A stretch of DNA of 11,064 nucleotides from Flavobacteriales bacterium UBA2426 (GTDB taxonomy: Bacteria; Bacteroidota; Bacteroidia; Flavobacteriales_F; PHOS-HE28). The stretch is from positions 5,257 through 16,320 of the forward strand of contig DDRC01000064.1 of the NCBI GenBank assembly GCA_002342985.1. Direction: 5' to 3'. The notes beneath the pieces were generated by a model. The model worked only from the letters and a program-made list of their open reading frames with translations. It searched no databases and was not told the origin of the DNA. This document shows positions 1 to 6,933 of this stretch, in pieces (within the stretch, counting starts at the first letter, position 1; every line of letters begins with the position of its first letter). A program made the translations under genes and the position numbers.

Positions 1-1701
1 CGCAGCACCCGGCCTGATGAGGATCGACCGGGACTCCTCATCGATCTCCAGCCAAGGCAGGCTGCGCTCATCGATCGGATCGAGCGCTAGGCGCACCGCT
101 TCCTCTGCGGGCATAAGGCCATGGGCGAACACATCCACGTGGCGCTGCACCGAGGAGCCGAGCACGGAGCACGTGATCCTGAGGCCCTCGCGCTCCACCT
201 TGCCCGGATTGGGGAAGCGAATGACCATGGGCGCCCCCACCTTGCCGGGCTTCCGCACCGGGACCACGGCAGCCTGGACCGGCGGAATGGCCTTCCCGTC
301 GGGCAGCAGCAGCGCATGCACCTCCATGGGCAGCCCCTCGATGGGAACGACGGTGATGCGGACGGTATCCGGACCGCTGTCGTCCAGGTAGGCATGGAAG
401 GGCTTGGGGGGATCGAGCAGCTTGCGGATGATCCGTTGATTCCGGTAGTACACCTGGCGGTCGAGCTCCTTGTAGGGGAATTCGCGGTACAGCGTGGCGC
501 TTGCGCTATCGAGCGCCGGCTTCAGGGCCGCGAAGGCGCTGTCCAACCAGCTGGTGCGCGACACCCGCTCCAGATGCCGCACGTAGGCGCGGAAGAGGCC
601 CTCATCATTGAACCACTGGGTATGGAGGTCCATGGACGACTCCGTGGCACCCACCCATTTATTGCTCCCGGCCAGCGTGCGGATGGGGTGCGCACTGAAG
701 CTTTCGTAGGCGATGGGCTCCACGCGGCGCAGGATGGGGTCGTAGTAGAACTTCACATCGCTCCAGTCCATGCTGTGGTGGCCACCGACGAGGTCGAGGA
801 CGGCGTGGTGCCTGGCCAACCGGTCCACGTCAAAGACCTGCGATGCGGTGAGCCGGCCACGGCGGAAGGCGTCCATCAGCCCCACGGCTTCCTCGAATCG
901 CTCCCTGGCCTGTTTGTCCTTGGCGATATCGCTGCTCCCGAACGCATCCACGGCGCCCGCCTGATAGGCCGCGAACGGCTCATCGTAGCTCAGCCCGTTC
1001 ATCTGATTGAGGCGGTGCTCCCAGAACAGGGCGGGGTCGAACCGGAAGATGGGGCCCTCCGCCCTTCCATTCCGCTGCAGCAGTTCGGGGCCGAAGTGCT
1101 CCTCGAAGGCGTAGATCCCCAGGTCCTCCCCATTGAACTCCACGCGGATGAAGCCGTAGCGCAGCGCCGCCACACCCTCGGCGGCCATCAGGCGATGGTA
1201 GAGCCAGTCGCAGAGGTAGTTGCGCGTGCCGGGGTGTTGCAGCGAGAAGCGCTTCATGCCCATGAAGCCGCCATCCTTCCTGGCCACCACGCGGAAGCTC
1301 CATTTGCTGCCCTGTACATGGTCGGTGAGCTTGCCCTTGATGCGCAACTTGGCCTTGAAGGACTCCCCATCGCTGCCGATCGTGGCCGGCACATAGCTGT
1401 TGCCCTCGGGCAGGATGACGCCCCGCTCGCGGGCCTCATCCACCACGCGCTGGAGCTCCTGCATGTCGTGGTCGTCCACGGTAATCGAAAGGCGGACGGG
1501 CTCCACCGCGAAGCTGGCGGGGTAGTTCCGCATCCATTGGCGCACGAATACACGCAGCCCCGGATGATCCCGCTCCTTCAGCAGGCGGTCGCCCAGCCAA
1601 GCGCCCGCACCCGCAAGGACCAGGAGCAGGCCTGCGATGTAGAGCCAGCGCCTTCGTCTGCCACGCCCCTGCGGGACGCCCCTCCTCTTGCGGTCTTCCA
1701 T
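1..1701 (-). CDS. CotH-like membrane-anchored protein (partial, C-terminus beyond the left edge)
   Basis: The reading frame is open from ATG at 1701 to the window edge, giving 567 residues with no stop, so the C-terminus is missing. Residues 1-18 are strongly basic and are followed by one hydrophobic segment (about 19-37), which predicts an N-in signal anchor with the rest outside the inner membrane. CotH-like features are a KRFSLQHPGTRNYL block (150-163), the VEFNGEDLGIYAFEE block (187-201) and MDWSDVKFYYDP (311-322). CotH proteins are atypical kinases, known from Bacillus spore coat protein phosphorylation. The second acidic site, normally a DxD or a P-x-x-D type motif, reads EPIAYES (328-334), with Glu at the expected Asp, so catalysis is uncertain. 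Residues from about 440 on look like an extra beta-rich domain of unknown role. It is the last visible gene of the minus-strand operon, 26 nt after the O-antigen ligase gene. The family call is good; enzymatic activity is inference. Confidence 0.78.
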   Translation of the reverse strand, partial: MEDRKRRGVPQGRGRRRRWLYIAGLLLVLAGAGAWLGDRLLKERDHPGLRVFVRQWMRNYPASFAVEPVRLSITVDDHDMQELQRVVDEARERGVILPEGNSYVPATIGSDGESFKAKLRIKGKLTDHVQGSKWSFRVVARKDGGFMGMKRFSLQHPGTRNYLCDWLYHRLMAAEGVAALRYGFIRVEFNGEDLGIYAFEEHFGPELLQRNGRAEGPIFRFDPALFWEHRLNQMNGLSYDEPFAAYQAGAVDAFGSSDIAKDKQARERFEEAVGLMDAFRRGRLTASQVFDVDRLARHHAVLDLVGGHHSMDWSDVKFYYDPILRRVEPIAYESFSAHPIRTLAGSNKWVGATESSMDLHTQWFNDEGLFRAYVRHLERVSRTSWLDSAFAALKPALDSASATLYREFPYKELDRQVYYRNQRIIRKLLDPPKPFHAYLDDSGPDTVRITVVPIEGLPMEVHALLLPDGKAIPPVQAAVVPVRKPGKVGAPMVIRFPNPGKVEREGLRITCSVLGSSVQRHVDVFAHGLMPAEEAVRLALDPIDERSLPWLEIDEESRSILIRPGAA

Positions 1702-1727
1702 TCCGGCGACCAATGTAGCCCGTTCGC

Positions 1728-3074
1728 TCAGGCCGGTGCCGGCACCCCTTCGGCCTCCACCTCTCCATCCTCATCCAAAGCCGGCAGCCCTTGCACGATC
1801 TCGGGCTCCGTGACCACGGTCATGATCATGAGGAGGACGATGGTGTAAGGGTTCAGCGAGCCTACGAGCCATGATTCGTACATGATGCTGAACAGCACGG
1901 AGAACATGATGGCCAGGCTCATCGGAACGAGCTTGCTGGCCTTGAAGAAGATCAGGAAGAGGCTGCGCAGGTAGATGAGCAGGCCAACGATGCCCACATT
2001 GAGCCACATGCTCAGATAGGTGTTGTGAACCCCGCCTTGGTGGCCCTGGCTCTCGAGGTACTCGCGGTAGCGCCGCATGATGGTCTCATCGTTGGCGAAT
2101 CCGCCGCCGAATACGAAATAGCGCTGCACATGCTGCCAGGCGAACTCCCATGCGAAATAGCGGCCGCTGCCCTCGTCCAGCGTCTCGAGCCGGAAATACT
2201 CCTGGAGGCCGAGGGCGATGATGATCGCCTCGAAGTTGGAGCTGATCATCTCCACCGCGAGGATGAGCCCCACCAGGCCCACCAGGCCGAGGAAGACCGA
2301 ATAGGAGAAGAAGCGATGGAAGATCAGGAAGATGAGCGTGGAGGCGAGCGAGGCCCGTGAGCCTGAGCTGATGAGGAAGTAGACGATGACCCCGAAGATG
2401 AGGGCCTTCTCGCGCCAATTGAAGAGCCTCGGGTTTATCGAGTTGACTACGGCCGAGAGCATGAAGAGCAGGTAGCAGTAGATGGCCATTCCGTTCGGAT
2501 TGCCGAAGAGCCCCCTGAAGCGGCCATTCACGTGGGAGTACCGCGGATCCATCCATTGCAGCACGAAGCCGAAGAGCAGGATGACCGTCATGAACAGGAC
2601 CAGGTTCCGGAAGAACGACCACCCCGCACGGCGGTAGCAGTAGAGCACGTAATTGGGAACCACCATGAACATGAGGGCATACGAGATCGTCTTCTGGAGG
2701 CCAACGAAAATGCTGTTGCTGAACACCAACGGGAAGATGCTGTAGACGAAGAACGGGATGAAGACATTGAACACCGAGGAGAGCGGCGCGAAGCGGCGCG
2801 TCTCCACCAGGAAAATGCCCGCAACAGCGAGGATGTAGAAGTTCTTCGCATCCTTGAACACCATCATCTTCAGGAACATGTCCTTCTGCATGTCGGAGAG
2901 GACGAGCACGATGAGCATGCCGAAGAGCACCTCCGGCCACAGATCGCGGGACTTGAAGAAGAAGACGGAGAGCGGGAGCAGCGCGAAAACCGCCTGCTGG
3001 AGGTAGAATCCCGTGGCGAGCCAGATGAGCATCACCAGGATCAGCTGCCAATGTCCGCGCAGGAAGGTCAGCAT
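1728..3074 (-). CDS. O-antigen ligase / Wzy-type polymerase family membrane protein
   Basis: This is a polytopic inner-membrane protein of 448 residues, the usual size for the Wzy/WaaL group, with about ten to twelve hydrophobic segments. Family motifs in order are RGLFGNPNG (187-195), a GSRAS signature (238-242), GSGRYFAWEFAW (302-313) near the start of the large periplasmic loop, and GGVHNTYLSMWLNVGIVGLL (347-366). His350 in that last motif corresponds to the conserved loop histidine of these enzymes. The family polymerises or ligates undecaprenyl-diphosphate-linked glycans at the periplasmic face of the inner membrane. Sequence alone does not separate polymerase from ligase, or exclude a protein O-glycosylation ligase. 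The C-terminal tail (422-448) is acidic and probably cytoplasmic. The gene starts 12 nt after the upstream CotH gene and lies between two CotH-family genes, so glycan assembly and the kinases are probably co-expressed. Confidence 0.88.
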   Translation of the reverse strand: MLTFLRGHWQLILVMLIWLATGFYLQQAVFALLPLSVFFFKSRDLWPEVLFGMLIVLVLSDMQKDMFLKMMVFKDAKNFYILAVAGIFLVETRRFAPLSSVFNVFIPFFVYSIFPLVFSNSIFVGLQKTISYALMFMVVPNYVLYCYRRAGWSFFRNLVLFMTVILLFGFVLQWMDPRYSHVNGRFRGLFGNPNGMAIYCYLLFMLSAVVNSINPRLFNWREKALIFGVIVYFLISSGSRASLASTLIFLIFHRFFSYSVFLGLVGLVGLILAVEMISSNFEAIIIALGLQEYFRLETLDEGSGRYFAWEFAWQHVQRYFVFGGGFANDETIMRRYREYLESQGHQGGVHNTYLSMWLNVGIVGLLIYLRSLFLIFFKASKLVPMSLAIMFSVLFSIMYESWLVGSLNPYTIVLLMIMTVVTEPEIVQGLPALDEDGEVEAEGVPAPA

Positions 3075-3086
3075 GGCTCCATCGGT

Positions 3087-4748
3087 CTATCGGCGCTCGA
3101 TGTATGCATTGAGCTGCCGGCGCGCGTGGACGGCCCTTCGTTGGGCATAATCGCGCATCAGCTGCACCTCTCGCTCCCATTGCGCCCGATCGGCCGGCTT
3201 CCGCCAACGCGCGGTGTGGCGGTCCATCTCGGGCGCCATCTGTGCCGCCATGCCATCAAGGACCGCCATGCAGCGCTCGGGAGACAGAGGGCCATCCAAC
3301 AGGCCCAAGCCAGCGTCAACGAAGCGCTTCCTGAGCTCCGGGGACCGCATCATGGCCAGGAAGAGGCGAGAGACGGGGACCCCGGCATCGCGCACGGTGG
3401 CGAAGAGGTCGGCATCCGGTCCCGCATTGGCTCCGAACCCCAGGTCCGAATCGCCCATGATGAAGCGCCATCGGCCGTCGAGCGGCGCCTCCGGCCGCGG
3501 CGGCCCTGTGTACCGCCAGTACTTCACATTCTGCTTCGGCCAATCCATGTTCCCGAGGATCATCTGCGAGGCCATGTAGGTGAGGAAGCCGCTCACATCC
3601 AACTGGGCCTCCAGCGTATCCAGCCATGCGGGATCAAGCCCATCCCAGCGCTCGGTGCGGCCCATCAGGCGATTGAAGCGCCTGATGTCCGCGCTGTCCC
3701 CCCGGTAGAGTTCACTCCTGTCCTCGAGGATGGTGATGCGCCTGGGCGGGACACCGTGGAGGCGCGCCAGCTCCAGCTCGTCGATCCGCTCGCGCAGGTG
3801 GTGCACGCCCTGATAGGCCCCGTTGATGTACGCCACGCAGGTCAGCACCGCACTGGTGGTGAACGGGAGCCCCTCGCAGAGCCGGTGCTGGAAGGCATCG
3901 CGCAGCATGGCCTTCACCTGGTCGTTCCCTGCGGCCCTCAGGACCAAGGCCTCGCGGCCGGCATCCCCCGCACCGAAGACGCCTGCCCGCAGCGGCTCAT
4001 TGAAGAGGAGCCTGAGCGCGTGCTGCGGGAATCCCCGGGTCATCTGCCCATTGATGCGCAAGCGGATGTCGGCCTGGAAACGCTCGGTGCCGCTGGGATC
4101 GATGACCTGCAAGCGGCCGGACCGTTCCCAAGCATCGCCACGGCCATGGTAGTTGCCCGGATACTTCCACCAACGCGGATCCAGCGCATAGGAATCAAGC
4201 TGCCCCTGCGGCAGGCGCAGGATGCCGTTGCCGGGAACGAGAAGGCCTTGCTCCTCACCGATAAGGTCCTGTGGGAGGCAGCTGATGGAAACCACCGGCA
4301 GCTCACCGTGACCTGCGAACAGGTAAGTCTGCATGGTGAAGGGACCGGGAGCGCCGGCCTCATCGGACTGCGCTGCCCGGACCACCAAGGCGGAAGGCAG
4401 ACCCGGCCTGGGGTGCCGCCATTGCATGGCCGTCGGTGTGGCGAGCATGCGGGCCACCTGTACGCGTTGGGGATGAGCGGGAAAGGAGATGCGGTCCTGA
4501 CCGGGCCTCGCTTCCATAGGGTCATTCCCGAGCGTCAGCCAGAGACGGGCCGCGCCCTGTGCCTCAACCGTGACCTGTGCGCCTTCCTGGATGCGGGCAT
4601 TATCGGGGAGGATGACCGGTGCGCGGCCACTGGCCGTGGGTCGAGCCGGTCCGGATGGCCGATCCAAGGAGGCGGCCAGCACCGCGCTCATCGCAACGGC
4701 GCAACCGAGCACGAGCCAAGCACGACTATCCGGGCCGAATACGCCCAT
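3087..4748 (-). CDS. CotH kinase family protein, exported
   Basis: This 553-residue protein has a hydrophobic N-terminal segment (about 10-27) that serves as signal peptide or membrane anchor. Residues 50-145 look like the beta-sandwich (chitobiase C-terminal/Fn3-associated type) that often precedes CotH domains, ending in LVVRAAQSDEAG. The CotH domain then begins with LPVVSISC (150-157). Further family blocks are IRLRINGQMTRGFPQHALRL (228-247) and VAYINGAYQGVHHLRERID (305-323). The expected acidic positions are present: NMDWPKQNVKYW (400-411, Asp402 and Asn407) and IMGDSDLGFG (430-439, Asp433 and Asp435). The CotH family is known to use such residues for Mg-ATP binding and phosphotransfer, so this copy looks catalytically competent, unlike the second CotH-like gene downstream. 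The start is 3 nt after the upstream stop codon, indicating tight coupling. The substrate is unknown; a secreted or surface protein is the natural inference. Confidence 0.87.
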   Translation of the reverse strand: MGVFGPDSRAWLVLGCAVAMSAVLAASLDRPSGPARPTASGRAPVILPDNARIQEGAQVTVEAQGAARLWLTLGNDPMEARPGQDRISFPAHPQRVQVARMLATPTAMQWRHPRPGLPSALVVRAAQSDEAGAPGPFTMQTYLFAGHGELPVVSISCLPQDLIGEEQGLLVPGNGILRLPQGQLDSYALDPRWWKYPGNYHGRGDAWERSGRLQVIDPSGTERFQADIRLRINGQMTRGFPQHALRLLFNEPLRAGVFGAGDAGREALVLRAAGNDQVKAMLRDAFQHRLCEGLPFTTSAVLTCVAYINGAYQGVHHLRERIDELELARLHGVPPRRITILEDRSELYRGDSADIRRFNRLMGRTERWDGLDPAWLDTLEAQLDVSGFLTYMASQMILGNMDWPKQNVKYWRYTGPPRPEAPLDGRWRFIMGDSDLGFGANAGPDADLFATVRDAGVPVSRLFLAMMRSPELRKRFVDAGLGLLDGPLSPERCMAVLDGMAAQMAPEMDRHTARWRKPADRAQWEREVQLMRDYAQRRAVHARRQLNAYIERR

Positions 4749-4751
4749 GCC

Positions 4752-5153
4752 TCAGGGCCGCTGGCCAGGGAATGCCATGCGCACCACGATGATGAAGGGC
4801 ACGGCCACAGCTGCGGTAACCAGTCCGGCGCCACTGCCGCAGCCGAGGCCCAGCACCAGGGCCATGAACCGGACGATGCGGTCGCGCCCGCCTGCATCGC
4901 TCCCCTTCACCAGCATCACGAAGGCCAGCAGCATGACCGCCAAGGGGAGCTGGGTGCGCACCAGGCCGGCCGCCAAGGCGGCCGATGCGGCCCAAAGCAC
5001 GAGTTCACGGGCGGCATCCCCGTCTGCCCTGGCCCCGAAACGGGCCAGCAGGTAGCCAAGGAGGGCGGCCAGCAGCACCTGGAAGACCAGGAGCGCGATA
5101 TCGAAGGGCGCGAAATGCCCCATGTTGTCGGCGACGAACCCAATGATGTCCAT
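4752..5153 (-). CDS. Small multi-pass membrane protein, possibly DUF4956-like
   Basis: I choose ATG at 5153, giving 133 residues, because an exact TAnnTTTG promoter element lies 18 nt upstream and the hydrophobic pattern begins just after this start. An upstream in-frame start at 5273 would add 40 residues lacking membrane character and would run across both promoter elements. The protein is nearly all hydrophobic, with about four membrane segments (17-38, 50-66, 69-83 and 92-126). The stretch LPLAVMLLAFVMLV, then a charged loop and IVRFMALVLGLGCGSGAG, resembles the DUF4956 family, which is often encoded beside CotH genes together with a VTC-type polyphosphate polymerase. No VTC gene is visible here. 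It is the first gene of the four-gene minus-strand operon and has no known biochemical role. The family assignment rests on remembered pattern and context and could be wrong; that the gene is real is more certain. Confidence 0.7.
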   Translation of the reverse strand: MDIIGFVADNMGHFAPFDIALLVFQVLLAALLGYLLARFGARADGDAARELVLWAASAALAAGLVRTQLPLAVMLLAFVMLVKGSDAGGRDRIVRFMALVLGLGCGSGAGLVTAAVAVPFIIVVRMAFPGQRP

Positions 5154-5171
5154 GCTTGGCTGGTGTGAGGC

Positions 5172-5179
5172 CAAAACTA
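5172..5179 (-). promoter_or_regulatory. Bacteroidota -7 promoter element (TAGTTTTG) for the minus-strand operon
   Basis: Read on the minus strand this is TAGTTTTG, an exact match to the Bacteroidota housekeeping-sigma consensus TAnnTTTG. It ends 18 nt before the ATG at 5153, so transcription would start roughly 12-15 nt upstream of the gene. I see no clear TTG-type -33 element at 17-23 nt spacing, which is common for Bacteroidota promoters. Position and orientation make it a good candidate, but no start site is shown directly. Confidence 0.65.
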
Positions 5180-5240
5180 GGCAACGTGGCGGGGCCTGAT
5201 GGGTTAAGCCTTCGGCAGACGGACCCGCAAGCGATTCATC

Positions 5241-5248
5241 TATGTTTG
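5241..5248 (+). promoter_or_regulatory. Bacteroidota -7 promoter element (TATGTTTG) for the plus-strand operon, probably leaderless
   Basis: TATGTTTG is an exact TAnnTTTG match facing the T9SS-sorted protein gene. Only 6 nt separate it from the ATG at 5255, so a start site at the usual distance would fall on or next to the A of the start codon, predicting a leaderless or nearly leaderless mRNA. No convincing -33 box is visible upstream. The element also supports ATG 5255 over the upstream in-frame start at 5156. Confidence 0.62.
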
Positions 5249-5254
5249 CGGTGC

Positions 5255-6142
5255 ATGCGCGTGGCCCTCGCACTCATGGTTGGGATTCACTCGGCCGCGT
5301 CGGTCGGTCAGGATGCTGCTCTATTGGGAGGCCATCTGACGGTGGAGGCGGGAACAACAGTATCGTTCCTCGGTCCCGTGAACCTGAACCTGAGCCCGGG
5401 CGCAGGAGTCACGAATCACGGCCTTATTGATCTAGGTGGAGAGGGAATCCTCGCTGAAGCGCAGGGGTATCCGATCACTGGCTCCGGCTTTGAGCGGGCG
5501 CTGCGTGCTGAACCTGGACCATTGGCCGGGGAGCAGCCTGGCGGGTTGGGTCTCACTATTAGTTCGGCCTACGCCCAGGGCGGGCTGACCGTGGAACGGG
5601 GGCACCTGCCCCGCACCAGTTCCAACGGATCCGTGGGGATCGCCAGGTGGTATCGCGTGACCACTCCCGTTCCCACAGCGGAAGGGGTCGAGATCGCGCT
5701 GCGGTACGATGCGACCGAGCTCTCCGGAATACTGCCTTCCGCGCTTGCGGTCTTCGCAGCGCCGAGTCCCGATGGCCCATGGCTGCCGCTGGCCACATCG
5801 AACGACATCCCAAGCCAAACGCTTCTTGCCACAGGACCCGCTCCTGAGACCCACTTCACAGCGTTCGACCTGGTTGGCGCCACGGGGGCTGCCATCCTCC
5901 ACATGGATAAGAAGGCCTTCCTGTGCTGGCCGTCTCCCTTTGAGGATCAACTCCGGATAGAGGCCCTACGCAGTGGACCGATCGACCGAATCGAGGTCCT
6001 GGATGGCCAAGGCCGGGTGCTCCGGGATATCCGCCCTGAACAGAGCCGGTCAGTGTTGGTGCAGTTGCCTGGTCTACCCCCAGGGGCTTACATCATCCGT
6101 GTGAATCAAGGCCAGGCGATGCTGAAAGCGATCCGGGAATGA
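5255..6142 (+). CDS. Secreted protein with T9SS type A C-terminal sorting domain
   Basis: With ATG at 5255 the product is 295 residues and begins with a signal peptide (about 1-18) probably cut before Gln19 in ASVGQD. This start is preferred because the upstream extension has no signal-peptide character and the promoter lies just before it. Residues 22-78 are a Gly/Thr/Asn-rich beta segment (HLTVEAGTTVSF, then VTNHGLIDLGGEG) common in Bacteroidota surface proteins. Residues 96-208 match a module often found ahead of sorting domains: GLGLTI, VERGHLP, ARWYRVTTP, LRYDATELSG and HFTAFDL. The last 75-80 residues form the sorting domain, with WPSPFEDQLRIEAL, IEVLDGQGRVL and LPPGAYIIRVNQG. The type IX system is known to carry such proteins across the outer membrane and attach or release them after the domain is removed. 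Its stop overlaps the next gene's start (ATGA), so it heads the operon with the three paralogues. Its ligand or function is unknown. Confidence 0.88.
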   Translation: MRVALALMVGIHSAASVGQDAALLGGHLTVEAGTTVSFLGPVNLNLSPGAGVTNHGLIDLGGEGILAEAQGYPITGSGFERALRAEPGPLAGEQPGGLGLTISSAYAQGGLTVERGHLPRTSSNGSVGIARWYRVTTPVPTAEGVEIALRYDATELSGILPSALAVFAAPSPDGPWLPLATSNDIPSQTLLATGPAPETHFTAFDLVGATGAAILHMDKKAFLCWPSPFEDQLRIEALRSGPIDRIEVLDGQGRVLRDIRPEQSRSVLVQLPGLPPGAYIIRVNQGQAMLKAIRE

Positions 6143-6933
6143 AACCGCTCGGCGCCATACTGCTGATCGCCCTGCCATTTACTGGACAGGCTCAGCTTGA
6201 ATCCGCCACACGCTTGGTGCTGACCGGCTCCGCACCCGAGCAGCGTCAAGTGGAGGGGTTGGCCTATCCTGTATCCGCTGATGCCGCGGTGAGCGTGGAT
6301 GCAGCGAGGAATCAGGCAACCTCCTTCGTGGAAGTGAATGGGAGCGCTGTGCTGGAGGGCGACCTGTCCCCCGCCCCATCGGCATATACCGCCGGCATGC
6401 TGGTGACGATGGTGCTCACGGAATCGAACAGCGCGGCTGCCACCGTGAGCCTCAATGGTCTTGGACCTCGATTGCTCTTGAAGCATGGGGGGCTGCCGCT
6501 GGACAGTGCGGATCTTGTTCCTGGCGTCCCGGTGCGAATGGCCTACGATGGTCAGGCCTTCCGGGTGCTGTCATCCACCTACCTCCCCTGCCGACAAGGT
6601 TACTCCATCGGGGCCAGGGAGTTCTGCATCGAGGACAGCGCCCAAGCCGACACCACCTTCCTCGCCGCCTTGCAGCATTGCCGCTCCAAGGATGCACGGC
6701 TCTGCACATTCGCTGAATGGGTTCACACGTGCCAATCGAATCCGGGGTTCATCGGAACCGTCCTGGACTACGAGTGGGTAGATAGCGCTGCCAACAACGC
6801 GAACGGGGCCAAGCTGGTGGGCAACGGAGGAGACGGGACCGCTGGAAGCCCCGTGGGCATCAATTGCGGACATGGCGGCCAAGCGAGCATCTCGAACGGA
6901 CGCGGGAGATTCCGCTGCTGCACGCACCGATGA
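6139..6933 (+). CDS. Secreted 8-Cys protein, paralogue 1 (tail-fibre-like N-terminus, FGE/C-type-lectin-like C-terminus)
   Basis: The 264-residue product has a signal peptide with likely cleavage in GQAQ (16-19). The N-terminal half contains RQVEGLAYPVSADAA (36-50), YTAGMLVTMVL (83-93), VSLNGLGP (103-110) and MAYDGQAFRVL (134-144). This order resembles the repeats of phage tail-fibre and receptor-binding proteins. The C-terminal domain holds every cysteine of the protein: 151, 163, 181, 189, 198, 243, 260 and 261, with FCIED, ARLCTFAEW and RFRCC as landmarks. This resembles a shortened FGE-sulfatase (SUMF1-like) or C-type-lectin fold, but I see no catalytic cysteine pair of true FGEs, so binding is likelier than catalysis. 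The loop between Cys198 and Cys243 is ten residues longer than in its sisters and is rich in Gly and Asn. The gene overlaps its predecessor by 4 nt (ATGA) and the next gene likewise. Gene reality is firm; function is inference. Confidence 0.84.
   Translation: MKPLGAILLIALPFTGQAQLESATRLVLTGSAPEQRQVEGLAYPVSADAAVSVDAARNQATSFVEVNGSAVLEGDLSPAPSAYTAGMLVTMVLTESNSAAATVSLNGLGPRLLLKHGGLPLDSADLVPGVPVRMAYDGQAFRVLSSTYLPCRQGYSIGAREFCIEDSAQADTTFLAALQHCRSKDARLCTFAEWVHTCQSNPGFIGTVLDYEWVDSAANNANGAKLVGNGGDGTAGSPVGINCGHGGQASISNGRGRFRCCTHR

Noticed and set aside
121..1848. Open plus-strand frame of 575 codons over the left CotH-like gene
   Set aside because: It is a shadow with no signal or motif. The minus strand reads a clear CotH-like protein that stays open to the window edge.
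2532..5168. Open plus-strand frame of 878 codons antisense to the CotH and ligase genes
   Set aside because: The product is rich in His, Glu, Gln, Arg and Pro with no domain pattern, typical of the antisense shadow of high-GC genes, and the minus-strand genes beneath it are recognisable families.
5156..5254. Upstream in-frame start (5156) for the T9SS-sorted protein
   Set aside because: The extra 33 residues have no signal-peptide character and would span the divergent promoter elements; ATG 5255 gives a normal signal peptide.
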